Part shown: piece by piece, positions 42,878 to 51,312 of the stretch
Layout of the letters: every line of letters starts with the position of its first letter
Position numbering within the stretch: the stretch's first letter is position 1
DNA from: Gaetbulibacter_B jejuensis
GTDB lineage: Bacteria; Bacteroidota; Bacteroidia; Flavobacteriales; Flavobacteriaceae
Reading direction: 5' to 3'
NCBI RefSeq assembly: GCF_039524015.1
Contig: NZ_BAAAGF010000004.1
Location: 124,001 to 188,000 of the forward strand
Length of the DNA stretch: 64,000 bases
Position numbers and translations under genes: made by a program
The notes under the pieces: model-generated
The model's input: the letters and a program-made list of their open reading frames with translations, nothing else
Databases searched by the model: none
Told to the model about the DNA's origin: nothing

Positions 42878-43669
42878 ATGAATAGATGTTTACTGCTAGT
42901 GTTACTCATGGCAATTGGTTTTACCTCTTGTATTCCACATAAAGACACACTGTATTTACAAAATAAAGAGCAAGCTGTAGATTCTTTACAGCTTATGACT
43001 GAGCAGCATAAGCCTTATAGGGTACAAATCAATGATATATTAAGTATTCGGGTTAAGGCCTTAGACCAAGAGTCGGTTTCTATATTAAATCCTGCTGGAG
43101 ATGAGAATCTAAACGCGAGTAGTTCTGAACGCGCTTATTTTGATGGGTTTACTGTTGATGACCATGGTAATATTAATATACCATCGCTTGGAGAAATTAA
43201 TGTTTTAGGCTATACCACAAAAGAGATACAAGATATTGTAGAAACCAAACTCCTTGAAGAGCAATTTAAGGAAACTGCAAACTTGTTTGTTACCGTAAAA
43301 CTAGCGGGTTTACGATACACCACTATGGGGGAAATAGGTGGTCCAGGAACTAAAACGTTATTTCAAGAGCGAGTGAATATTTTTGAAGCCATTGCCAATA
43401 GTGGGGAAATTCCTGTGACTGGAAATAAAAAAGACGTCTTGGTTATTAGGCAATATCCACAAGGCCAACAAATTCATCATGTAGATCTTACTGATATTAA
43501 TGTGATGCAGTCCCCTTATTATTATGTTCAACCCAATGATATAATTTATATTAAGCCATTGAAGCAAAAATCATGGGGAACAGGAACGACCTTAAGAGAA
43601 AACTTAACATCTGTGGTAACAGTTTTATCAATTGTTACAACTACTCTTTTATTAATTAATCGTATTTAA
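42878..43669 (+). CDS. Polysaccharide export outer-membrane lipoprotein (Wza-like)
   Basis: This 263-residue protein is probably an outer-membrane lipoprotein with lipobox FTSC near residue 19. The Poly_export domain follows with YRVQINDILSIRVKAL and an SLBB-like region with GEIGGPGTKTLF. It ends in a C-terminal hydrophobic helix. It should form part of the export channel for a capsular or exopolysaccharide. The ATG at 42878 is chosen over an in-frame TTG at 42827 because the promoter overlaps the latter and the lipoprotein signal starts at MNRCLLL. It is first in the cluster, four bases before the kinase gene. Confidence 0.88.
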   Translation: MNRCLLLVLLMAIGFTSCIPHKDTLYLQNKEQAVDSLQLMTEQHKPYRVQINDILSIRVKALDQESVSILNPAGDENLNASSSERAYFDGFTVDDHGNINIPSLGEINVLGYTTKEIQDIVETKLLEEQFKETANLFVTVKLAGLRYTTMGEIGGPGTKTLFQERVNIFEAIANSGEIPVTGNKKDVLVIRQYPQGQQIHHVDLTDINVMQSPYYYVQPNDIIYIKPLKQKSWGTGTTLRENLTSVVTVLSIVTTTLLLINRI

Positions 43670-43673
43670 AGGT

Positions 43674-46151
43674 ATGAACCAAGACCAATTTGATATTGAT
43701 TCATCTGAACCAAGAGGGAGTACCTTTGATTTTAAAGGCTTTTTGTTTAAAGCCTTAAACTTGTGGAAGCTAGTATTGTTGAGTATTGGTGTGGCTTTAG
43801 TAGTGGCTTATTTAATTAATGTTAGAAAGGAAAATGTCTATCAACTAGGATCTTTGATTTCAGTTGAGAGTGATCAGAACCCTTTTTTTACTGCCAATAC
43901 TAGTATTTCCTTTAACTGGGGAGGTGTTTCTGGGAAGGTTGGTAAAATTATGACGTCAATTAATACCCGACGCCATAATGAATTGGTTGTAGATTCACTT
44001 CAATACTACATGCGGTATTTGGTAGAGGGTAAGTATCGTAAGGTAGATGTCTACACTGCTGCGCCTTTTAAATTTTCTATTGATAAAACCCAAGGGCAAA
44101 TATTAAGTCAACCCATAGGTATTCGTTTTTTAGATAACGAACAGTTTGAAGTATTTGCTGATTTTACTTCTGAACGAAAATCCGTTCAGCGATATGCCGA
44201 TAAAACCAAGTACAATGTCACAGTGCCTTTAGGTGCTTTTTCTCAAACGTTTAGATTGGGCGATTCTATAAAACTGCCTTTTTTAAATGGAGTTATTACT
44301 CCTAGGGCAGGGAAACGTATTATTCCTAATACCGAGTTTTTTGTTCAATTCCTTAATTTTGATGCTGTTGTATATAGTTACCAACGTGCTGTAAAAATCA
44401 ATCCGTATTCTAGGTCTTCTTCGGTGTTAAGCTTAACAATGGCAGGAACCAATAAAGCTAAGATTGTTGATTACTTAAATGCCACTACAGCCATACTAAG
44501 CAAGACAGAATTGGAGCGCAAAAACCTTTACGCCACTAATACCATTAAGTTTATTGACAGTAGTTTGAATGCTGTTAATGATAATCTTAAGGATGTTACT
44601 GATGAGATGAATGCGTTCAGAAAACAAAACAAGGTGTTTGACGTCAATGAGGAAATGACTGAAATATCAGGAAAATTGCGTCAGCTTGATGTTCAAAAAG
44701 AGACTGAGCAGTCTAAGTTAGATTACCTTAATTCTTTAGAAACTTATTTACGAACCAAAACAGACTATACCAATATTGCAGCACCTACTTCAGTAGGGAT
44801 ACAAGAAGGTAATATATTAAGCAGTGTTGGTAAGATTACAGCATTGGCTATAGAGCGTCAGAGCTTAGAGTACACTACTAAAGAAGGTAATATTCTATTT
44901 AAGGATTTAGATCGTCAAATCAATGCAGAGAAGAATGTGTTACTTGAAACTATTGACGCCACCCGAACCACTATAGGTATTTATTTATCTTCAATAAATA
45001 ACAAGATTGCTAAGTTTGAAGCTGAACTCAGTGAATTGCCAGAAGAGCAACAGGAGTACCTTAAGATAGAGCGTAAGATGAATATAAGTCAGGAAGCCTA
45101 CGACGTCTATCTTGATAAACGCAGTGAAGCGGCTATTGTAAAAGCTGCCAATGTTTCGGATATTTCTGTTATTGATGAGGCTAAGGATATTGGTAACCCT
45201 CCAATAGGACCTAATAAGTCCCTTAATTATATGATGGCGCTGATGATTGGTTTTTTTACGCCAATGTTTTTAATCTTCATCATTTACTTATTAGATCATA
45301 CCATACACGGTTCGGATGAGGTAGAACAATTGTCTAATATTCCTATACTTGGATTGGTTGGGAAGTATAATTACAAAAACAATTTAGTAGTTTATGAAAA
45401 GCCTAAGTCGGCAGTAGCGGAGTCCTTTAGAGCTATACGGTCTAGTTTGCAATTTATCTATAAAAAACAAGGTGTTTCAGATAAAGGTCGCACCTTAATG
45501 ATCACGTCTTCTGTTAGTGGTGAAGGAAAAACCTTTTGTTCTATTAACATGGCAACGGTTTATGCATTATCTGGTAAGAAAACGATTCTTCTTGGACTAG
45601 ACTTACGTAAACCAAAGATATTTGGAGACTTTAATATCACTAATGATAAAGGTGTTGTCAATTATTTAATAGAGGAAAGCACTTTGGAGGAGGTGAAATT
45701 CACTACACATATAGAAAACCTTGATATTATACCTTCTGGTCCAGTGCCACCAAACCCTTCTGAATTGTTGATGAGTGATTCTATGCGTTCATTAATTTCG
45801 CAGTTACGAGAAACTTATGATATTATCGTACTAGATACTCCGCCTTTGGGATTGGTTACTGATGCTTTGGAGTTGGCGCAGTTTGCTGACGCGTCTATTT
45901 TTATGGTGCGTTTAGATTATACTAAAAAAGGAATGCTTTCTTTAATAAATGCCAAGTACAAAGCTGGTGAAGTAAAGAATATTAGTTTTGTGCTTAACTT
46001 CTACAAGCATAAAACCAATCATAATTATGGTTATGGCTACGGTTATGGCTATGGTTATGGCTACGGTTATGGTGTTTATGGTAATGCATACCATGAAAAC
46101 GATAAACAATCTATGTGGAAGCGTTTCAGACAATTCCTAAAACGTATTTAG
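43674..46151 (+). CDS. Polysaccharide co-polymerase and tyrosine autokinase (Wzc-like)
   Basis: This 825-residue inner-membrane protein has the Wzz domain flanked by membrane helices (about 33-50 and 521-542) and coiled coils in the periplasmic part. The cytoplasmic BY-kinase has Walker A SSVSGEGKTF (about 611-620), Walker A' LLGLDLRKPKIF and Walker B IIVLDTPPLG. The tail has eight YG pairs, a Tyr cluster for autophosphorylation, encoded by a 24-bp tandem duplication. It controls chain length or export with the Wza-like protein. Confidence 0.93.
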   Translation: MNQDQFDIDSSEPRGSTFDFKGFLFKALNLWKLVLLSIGVALVVAYLINVRKENVYQLGSLISVESDQNPFFTANTSISFNWGGVSGKVGKIMTSINTRRHNELVVDSLQYYMRYLVEGKYRKVDVYTAAPFKFSIDKTQGQILSQPIGIRFLDNEQFEVFADFTSERKSVQRYADKTKYNVTVPLGAFSQTFRLGDSIKLPFLNGVITPRAGKRIIPNTEFFVQFLNFDAVVYSYQRAVKINPYSRSSSVLSLTMAGTNKAKIVDYLNATTAILSKTELERKNLYATNTIKFIDSSLNAVNDNLKDVTDEMNAFRKQNKVFDVNEEMTEISGKLRQLDVQKETEQSKLDYLNSLETYLRTKTDYTNIAAPTSVGIQEGNILSSVGKITALAIERQSLEYTTKEGNILFKDLDRQINAEKNVLLETIDATRTTIGIYLSSINNKIAKFEAELSELPEEQQEYLKIERKMNISQEAYDVYLDKRSEAAIVKAANVSDISVIDEAKDIGNPPIGPNKSLNYMMALMIGFFTPMFLIFIIYLLDHTIHGSDEVEQLSNIPILGLVGKYNYKNNLVVYEKPKSAVAESFRAIRSSLQFIYKKQGVSDKGRTLMITSSVSGEGKTFCSINMATVYALSGKKTILLGLDLRKPKIFGDFNITNDKGVVNYLIEESTLEEVKFTTHIENLDIIPSGPVPPNPSELLMSDSMRSLISQLRETYDIIVLDTPPLGLVTDALELAQFADASIFMVRLDYTKKGMLSLINAKYKAGEVKNISFVLNFYKHKTNHNYGYGYGYGYGYGYGYGVYGNAYHENDKQSMWKRFRQFLKRI
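46026..46073 (+). repeat. 24-bp tandem duplication in the Wzc tyrosine tail
   Basis: Two 24-bp units (46026-46049 and 46050-46073), 23 of 24 bases the same, encode four YG pairs each. Copy number can change by slippage and would change the number of phosphorylatable tyrosines in frame. Confidence 0.85.
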
Positions 46152-46155
46152 CCTT

Positions 46156-46743
46156 TTGCTTAGCACTCAACAACTAGCTGTAAAACGAAGTTTTGATTTG
46201 GCGCTTAGCCTTTTATTGCTCCCTGTATTGTTGTTGCCTATTCTGTTGCTGATAATTTTAGCGACTATTGATACCAAACAATGGGGATTGTTTTCTCAAG
46301 AGCGTGTTGGTCAACACGGACGGTTGTTTAAAATTTATAAACTACGTACACTAAAACAAGGAGCGCACCAGTTGGGTCAGTTTGATGTATATGCTTCTTC
46401 TCTTGGTAAACTATTACGGCGAACAAAAGTAGATGAATTGCCACAGCTATTTAATGTTATTTTAGGGCAAATGAGTTTTGTGGGTCCGCGACCAGATGTT
46501 GTTGGATATGCTGATTGTCTTGAAGGTGATGATCGTATTGTTTTAAGTGTAAAACCTGGAATTACTGGTCCAGCAACCTTAAAATATAAAGCCGAAGATG
46601 TTTTGTTGAGTCAACAAGCAGACCCTCAATATTATAATGATAGTGTCATTTGGCCTGATAAAGTGAAAATCAACAAAAAATATGTGGAGAATTGGAGTTT
46701 TTGTTTAGATTTGACAATGATATTAAAATCGATAGCCAACTGA
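46156..46743 (+). CDS. Initiating sugar-phosphate transferase (PglC/WcaJ type)
   Basis: This 195-residue monotopic membrane enzyme has an N-terminal hydrophobic helix after KRSFDLALSLLLLPVLLLPI, the PGT motif QERVGQHGRLFKIYKLRTLK, and DELPQLFNVILGQMSFVGPRPDV near the centre. It should put the first sugar phosphate on undecaprenyl phosphate. The start appears to be TTG at 46156, four bases after the kinase stop. No in-frame ATG lies close, and the family begins near LAVKRSFDL. It is followed by the dehydrogenase gene after two bases. Confidence 0.9.
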   Translation: MLSTQQLAVKRSFDLALSLLLLPVLLLPILLLIILATIDTKQWGLFSQERVGQHGRLFKIYKLRTLKQGAHQLGQFDVYASSLGKLLRRTKVDELPQLFNVILGQMSFVGPRPDVVGYADCLEGDDRIVLSVKPGITGPATLKYKAEDVLLSQQADPQYYNDSVIWPDKVKINKKYVENWSFCLDLTMILKSIAN

Positions 46744-46745
46744 TA

Positions 46746-48038
46746 ATGAATACACAAGACAAGATTGCCGTTATAGGGTTAGGGTATGTAGGATTACCAC
46801 TAGCAGTAGAATTTGCAAAACGATATCCAGTAATAGGATTCGATATTAATCCAAAACGAGTAAAAGAATTACAAGGGGCTGTTGACCGTACTTTAGAGGT
46901 TGAAGGTGATGAGTTGAAAGCGGTATTATCAGATGATTTAACTAAAGGTGTTGGACTTTGTGTAACTGACGATACCTCAATTCTTGAGACTGCTAATGTA
47001 TATATTGTGACTGTGCCAACGCCTACAGATGAGCTCAATAAACCTATTTTTACACCGCTTGTTAAAGCCAGTGAGACCGTAGGGAAAGTATTAAAACCTA
47101 AGGATGTTGTTATTTATGAGTCTACTGTGTATCCTGGTGTTACTGAGGATATTTGTGTGCCTATATTAGAACGAGAGTCTGGACTAACCTTTAATAAAGA
47201 TTTCTTTGCGGGCTATTCTCCTGAACGAATTAATCCTGGTGATAAACTACATACTGTTACTAAAATACTTAAAGTGACTTCGGGTTCTACAGCAGAGACT
47301 GCTAAATATGTGGATGACCTTTATAAGAGTATTATTACTGCAGGGACTCATATGGCGCCTTCTATTAAAGTGGCAGAAGCAGCTAAGGTTATTGAGAATT
47401 CTCAACGTGACATTAATATTGCTTTTGTAAATGAGCTGTCTAAGATTTTTAGACTATTAGATATTGACACGAAAGCGGTACTAGAGGCTGCTGGAACAAA
47501 ATGGAACTTTATTAATTTCACGCCTGGTTTAGTTGGAGGTCATTGTATAGGTGTTGATCCATATTACTTAGCACAAAAAGCTATTGAGACTGGATATAAC
47601 CCAGAAATTATATTAGCAGGACGAAAGATGAATGACAGTATGGGTAGCTATGTAGCCCAAGAAACTGTAAAGATGATGATTAAAAAGGGAGCGCGTATTA
47701 AAGATGCTAACGTATTAGTGCTGGGTATTACCTTTAAAGAAAATTGCCCAGATATTAGAAACTCTCGAGTTATTGATATTATAAGAGAATTTGAAACTTA
47801 TGATGTAGCCGTAGATGTGTATGACCCTTGGGCTTCTGCTGAGGAAGTGCATGAAGAGTACGGACTCAATTTGCTTTGTGATGCTTCGTTACTCAAACAG
47901 CAGTATGATGGTATTGTGCTTGCTGTATCTCACAAAGACTTTTTAGGGCTGGATGTTAAGTCTATGAAATCTGATCACTGTGTGGTGTTTGATGTAAAAT
48001 CTTTACTGCCAAGAGACTTGGTTGATGCAAGGTTGTAA
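46746..48038 (+). CDS. UDP-N-acetylhexosamine/uronate 6-dehydrogenase (WbpA/TviB-like)
   Basis: This 430-residue NAD-dependent enzyme has the Rossmann motif GLGYVGLPLA (11-20) and catalytic Cys267 in GLVGGHCIGVDPYY. The three dehydrogenase domains are complete. It oxidises a UDP-HexNAc to the uronic acid. The ATG at 46746 is used; upstream in-frame codons lie inside the sugar transferase gene. The epimerase downstream (48148) makes a UDP-GalNAcA-type precursor likely. The 3' end abuts a heptamer-like repeat. Confidence 0.9.
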   Translation: MNTQDKIAVIGLGYVGLPLAVEFAKRYPVIGFDINPKRVKELQGAVDRTLEVEGDELKAVLSDDLTKGVGLCVTDDTSILETANVYIVTVPTPTDELNKPIFTPLVKASETVGKVLKPKDVVIYESTVYPGVTEDICVPILERESGLTFNKDFFAGYSPERINPGDKLHTVTKILKVTSGSTAETAKYVDDLYKSIITAGTHMAPSIKVAEAAKVIENSQRDINIAFVNELSKIFRLLDIDTKAVLEAAGTKWNFINFTPGLVGGHCIGVDPYYLAQKAIETGYNPEIILAGRKMNDSMGSYVAQETVKMMIKKGARIKDANVLVLGITFKENCPDIRNSRVIDIIREFETYDVAVDVYDPWASAEEVHEEYGLNLLCDASLLKQQYDGIVLAVSHKDFLGLDVKSMKSDHCVVFDVKSLLPRDLVDARL

Positions 48039-48070
48039 GGGAGAGGAGAGTAGTGAGGAGTGAGGAGAGA
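48039..48070. repeat. Degenerate heptamer array after the dehydrogenase gene
   Basis: Starting one base after the stop codon are GAGAGTA and two GTGAGGA units with degenerate flanks. They share the heptamer type and the position (3' end of a gene) of the arrays at 52165 and 52616. Confidence 0.6.
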
Positions 48071-48084
48071 GACGCTTGAAGGAT

Positions 48085-48106
48085 CTTCGACAGGCTCAGA
48101 CTGACA
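48085..48106. repeat. REP-like dispersed motif
   Basis: The 22 bases from CTTCGACAGG to CTCAGACTGACA match, from memory, a short motif dispersed in many bacterial genomes. It lies in the 109-base gap before the epimerase gene. Confidence 0.4.
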
Positions 48107-48147
48107 ATAAGCATAGAACATAACAATTCAGTAAACAATAAAACAAC

Positions 48148-49128
48148 ATGTACGAAAACGCATATCATACCCAAGATTTATCGCAACTCTCTTTTTTAGT
48201 TACAGGAGGTGCAGGCTTTATAGGCTCTAATCTTGTGGAATATTTATTAAAATACAATGCTAAAACCGTTAGGGTACTAGATAATTTTTCTAATGGGTAT
48301 AGGGAGAACTTAAGTGCTTTTCAGTCGCATCCTAATTTTGAACTTATAGAGGGAGATATTAGGGACTTGCAAACTTGTAAGGACGCGATGAAAGACATTG
48401 ACTATGTTAGTCATCAGGCGGCTTTAGGTTCGGTGCCACGATCAATTAATGATCCTGCTACTACCAATGCGGTTAATATTAGCGGTTTTTTAAACATGAT
48501 GATTGCGTTAAAAGAAAGTACTACTGTTAAGCGCATGGTGTACGCTGCTTCGAGTTCAACTTATGGCGATAGTAAGAACTTGCCAAAGGTAGAAGCTGTT
48601 ATTGGCAATCCGCTATCGCCTTATGCGGTTACTAAGTATGTGAACGAGTTATATGCTACTGTGTTTGGAGCTACTTATGGTACTGATGTTATTGGGTTAC
48701 GCTATTTTAATGTGTTTGGGCCTAAGCAGAGTCCTAATGGTGCTTATGCAGCAGTAATTCCATTGTTTATGCAGGCTTTAAAGGATGGTGTACCGCCTAA
48801 GATTAATGGTGATGGGGAGCAAACGCGTGATTTTACGTATGTAGACAATGCTGTTCAAGCTAATGTTAAAGGCTTTTTTGCTTCAGAAGCGGCAAAGAAT
48901 GAGGTGTTTAATGTGGCTTGTGGCGAACGTATTAGTGTTAATTATCTTTGGACTACTTTAAAGGAAGCTGCTCATTCTACAGTTGAAGCGGTTTATGGTC
49001 CTGAGCGCCAAGGGGATGTTAGGGATTCTTTAGCTGATATTTCTAAGGCTGAGCAATTGTTGGGTTACCGTCCTCATTATACGGTTAGGGAAGGGTTGAA
49101 ACTTACTTGGGATTGGTTTAAAGGATGA
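48148..49128 (+). CDS. UDP-N-acetylglucosamine 4-epimerase-like SDR (WbpP/TviC-like)
   Basis: This 326-residue enzyme has NAD-binding GGAGFIGS (about 20-27), the HQAALGSVPRSINDP segment typical of WbpP/TviC 4-epimerases that accept N-acetylated sugars, and YAVTK as the catalytic Tyr/Lys. It should interconvert UDP-GlcNAc(A) and UDP-GalNAc(A), pairing with the dehydrogenase. It follows a 109-base gap holding repeats, and is followed by a 349-base gene-free stretch. Confidence 0.9.
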   Translation: MYENAYHTQDLSQLSFLVTGGAGFIGSNLVEYLLKYNAKTVRVLDNFSNGYRENLSAFQSHPNFELIEGDIRDLQTCKDAMKDIDYVSHQAALGSVPRSINDPATTNAVNISGFLNMMIALKESTTVKRMVYAASSSTYGDSKNLPKVEAVIGNPLSPYAVTKYVNELYATVFGATYGTDVIGLRYFNVFGPKQSPNGAYAAVIPLFMQALKDGVPPKINGDGEQTRDFTYVDNAVQANVKGFFASEAAKNEVFNVACGERISVNYLWTTLKEAAHSTVEAVYGPERQGDVRDSLADISKAEQLLGYRPHYTVREGLKLTWDWFKG

Positions 49129-49194
49129 TTTTCTCAATTAGAGTTTGTGTGTATATGCCCTTTCTAAATTTAATTGGATTCTAGCTTTAAGTCC

Positions 49195-49224
49195 TTGAGT
49201 TTCTGAAATGAATTGTTATCTTAG
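49195..49224 (+). promoter_or_regulatory. Possible internal promoter
   Basis: TTG (49195-49197), 19 bases, then TATCTTAG (49217-49224), one mismatch from TAnnTTTG. The expected start lies inside the palindrome that follows. If used it would give a long leader to the gene at 49478. Confidence 0.3.
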
Positions 49225-49252
49225 CCTTTAAACTTAAAGGATTAAGATTTTT
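49218..49252 (+). terminator. Palindrome with T-run, possible terminator
   Basis: CCTTTAA (49225-49231) pairs with TTAAAGG (49234-49240), extended by ATCTTA (49218-49223) with TAAGAT (49243-49248), then a T-run. It is 90 bases after the epimerase gene. The overlap with a promoter-like motif makes the role uncertain. Confidence 0.4.
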
Positions 49253-49477
49253 GATTGCATTAACTGAACCTCTTTGGTTAACTACTAGCTATCTTTATCA
49301 ACTGCTATCTTCTAATTTAAATGTTATGGCATGTTGGATAACTTCATTGTTTTTTAATTTTTCTTCAGAACAACACTTAGTAAGAGATTTTTGTTGCGTT
49401 CCTAGTTTTACTTTTTTAAGCTCAATGAATTTTAAGAATGATTTTTATAATTCGTTTTTTAAAAGCTGTAGTGTCTT

Positions 49478-50227
49478 ATGAAACGGTTGCAATTAATACA
49501 AGAGTTATTTAAATTAACAGCATTTGATACCTATTTGGAAATTGGTTGTTATAGAGGCAGGACTTTTTTCCCAGTAGAGGCCAAAAGAAAAATAGCAGTA
49601 GACCCTTTTTTTCATCTTTTATTTAAAAAGGATGCTGTGATATGGGTTTTTAAATCTTTTAAGAATATAAGAAACCGATATTTTGAATTGGAGAGTGATC
49701 GTTTTTTTAAAGAAAAGCAGTCGTTTTTAAATTCGATTAGTCCAATTGACGTAGCTTTAATAGATGGGTTGCATACTTTTGAGACATCATTAAATGATGT
49801 ATTAAATACTTTAAGTTATTTGAATAGAAAAGGTGTTATTGTTATGCATGACTGTTATCCTCCTAATAAAGCTGCTGCTTTAGCAACAAAGCACTTTCCA
49901 ACAAAAGCAGAACAAGAAGCTGTTGGAGGTTGGACTGGAGCTTGGTGTGGGGATGTATGGAAAACTATAGTGTATTTAAGGCGTGCACATTCTGATTTAC
50001 TGAGTACGTGTGTTATTGATACAGATAATGGTTTGGGAATTGTAAGGTTTAAAACTAATATAACAGGTAACACGTTACTATTAAACACCGATCTGTATGC
50101 TGAGATTGATAGTATGACTTATGATGATTTGATATCAGATTTAAAAGGATTACTTGATTTACAGCCTAAGTCCTATGCATTTGATTTAATTAAAGAGGTT
50201 ATAAGTGGAGTTAATGCAAATGAGTAA
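49478..50227 (+). CDS. SAM-dependent methyltransferase, likely sugar or glycan modifying
   Basis: This 249-residue class I methyltransferase has TYLEIGCYRGRTFF as the SAM loop, DVALIDGLHTFETSLNDV as motif II and VIVMHDCYPP as motif III, the Methyltransf_24/TylF pattern. In this cluster it probably methylates a sugar or the glycan. It begins a run of + strand genes after a 349-base gap. No acceptor can be named. Confidence 0.82.
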   Translation: MKRLQLIQELFKLTAFDTYLEIGCYRGRTFFPVEAKRKIAVDPFFHLLFKKDAVIWVFKSFKNIRNRYFELESDRFFKEKQSFLNSISPIDVALIDGLHTFETSLNDVLNTLSYLNRKGVIVMHDCYPPNKAAALATKHFPTKAEQEAVGGWTGAWCGDVWKTIVYLRRAHSDLLSTCVIDTDNGLGIVRFKTNITGNTLLLNTDLYAEIDSMTYDDLISDLKGLLDLQPKSYAFDLIKEVISGVNANE

Positions 50228-50252
50228 GTGTAATTAAAGGGGTGTTGATAAA

Positions 50253-51248
50253 ATGAATTTAGAAGAAGCACGTGTTTACATAGACTCATCGAGTGATTTA
50301 TTATACTCCTCATACTACATACAGGGGCTCTATTCTGTTTTTGGAAGGCAGCGTGTACATTATAGTTCTCGTTACTTTAAAGGCTTTAGGCATAGTAATC
50401 ACTTTTTTGCTTTTGTAGTTGTTAATAAAGGTGAGGAAAGAAAGGTGGTTGTAGATTTTACCGATTCTAAACTTATAGATGACAAAGCGTTAGGGTGGTG
50501 CGATGTTTATGGGAAAATTAATTTAGTTTTTAATTCAGTTTCAAGTGATAAGATTGTAGCTATAGGACCCAGTTTTGGGGTTAAGATTTATAATTTGTTT
50601 GAAACTTTGTGGTATTGCGGTTTAAACTTGATAAAAGCATACAATCGTATACCAAATAAACGAAAGTTTATGTCGGATTATAAGGCTCAGTTTAAACGCC
50701 CTAAGCTAGAATCATATTCTCCTGAGCCATCACATGAGCGAGACGTTTTTTTTATGGCCTCTATATGGAAGCAAGAGCAAGCGACAAATAGGTATCGTGC
50801 TAATTTTATAAAAAGCTGCCGTTCTTATCCTTTAATTGATTTTGAAGGTGGTTTTGCACCACGACGTCATAACGACGTTTCAGGTTTTGAAGCTTTAACT
50901 ACTGCTAGTCGTGTAGACATGTCTGTTTATTTAGAACGCATAAAACAATCGGCAGTTGTTTTTAATACACCTGCGGTAAAGGATTGTCATGGATGGAAGC
51001 TTGCTGAGTATTTATGTTTGGGTAAAGCTATAATAAGCACTCCTTTATTACGTGTAATGCCCAAACCCTTAATAGATGGAGTTCATTTTTTAATTACAGA
51101 TGGAAGTGTTAGTGGTATTGAGAACGCTTTGAATACGCTATTTGGTTCTAAAGCTTTAAGACGTTCATTGGAAGCTTCGTCTTTAGAGTATTTTAATAAG
51201 GAGCTAGCTCCAGAACGTGTAATCAAACGCTTATTAAACTTTAATTAA
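50253..51248 (+). CDS. Putative GT-B glycosyltransferase
   Basis: This 331-residue protein has no signal peptide. The C-terminal half has a GT4-like donor domain pattern: NTPAVKDCHGWKLAEYLCLG, KAIISTPLLRVMPKPLIDG and VHFLITDG. The N-terminal half is poorly conserved and unassigned. A GT-B glycosyltransferase adding a sugar to the repeat unit is the best reading. It is 25 bases after the methyltransferase gene and 64 before wzm. Confidence 0.65.
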   Translation: MNLEEARVYIDSSSDLLYSSYYIQGLYSVFGRQRVHYSSRYFKGFRHSNHFFAFVVVNKGEERKVVVDFTDSKLIDDKALGWCDVYGKINLVFNSVSSDKIVAIGPSFGVKIYNLFETLWYCGLNLIKAYNRIPNKRKFMSDYKAQFKRPKLESYSPEPSHERDVFFMASIWKQEQATNRYRANFIKSCRSYPLIDFEGGFAPRRHNDVSGFEALTTASRVDMSVYLERIKQSAVVFNTPAVKDCHGWKLAEYLCLGKAIISTPLLRVMPKPLIDGVHFLITDGSVSGIENALNTLFGSKALRRSLEASSLEYFNKELAPERVIKRLLNFN

Positions 51249-51312
51249 ATATAATGTGTTTGAGACGATTAAATATTTTATGAATTATTATATTCGCAGT
51301 ATATCCTAATTT

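Larger units (their letters stand above)
49129..49477. other. 349-base gene-free stretch in the polysaccharide cluster
   Basis: No convincing coding frame is seen; a TTG-started reading frame at 49251-49481 shows no family signal. The stretch contains a promoter-like TTG-N19-TATCTTAG (49195-49224) and a palindrome with T-run (49218-49252). The rest is AT-rich. Confidence 0.5.

Noticed and set aside
49251..49481. Possible 76-residue gene in the gap before the methyltransferase gene
   Set aside because: Starts at TTG, has no family signal, overlaps a palindrome/T-run and the next gene start; its Phe/Ser/Leu-rich content fits AT-rich non-coding DNA.
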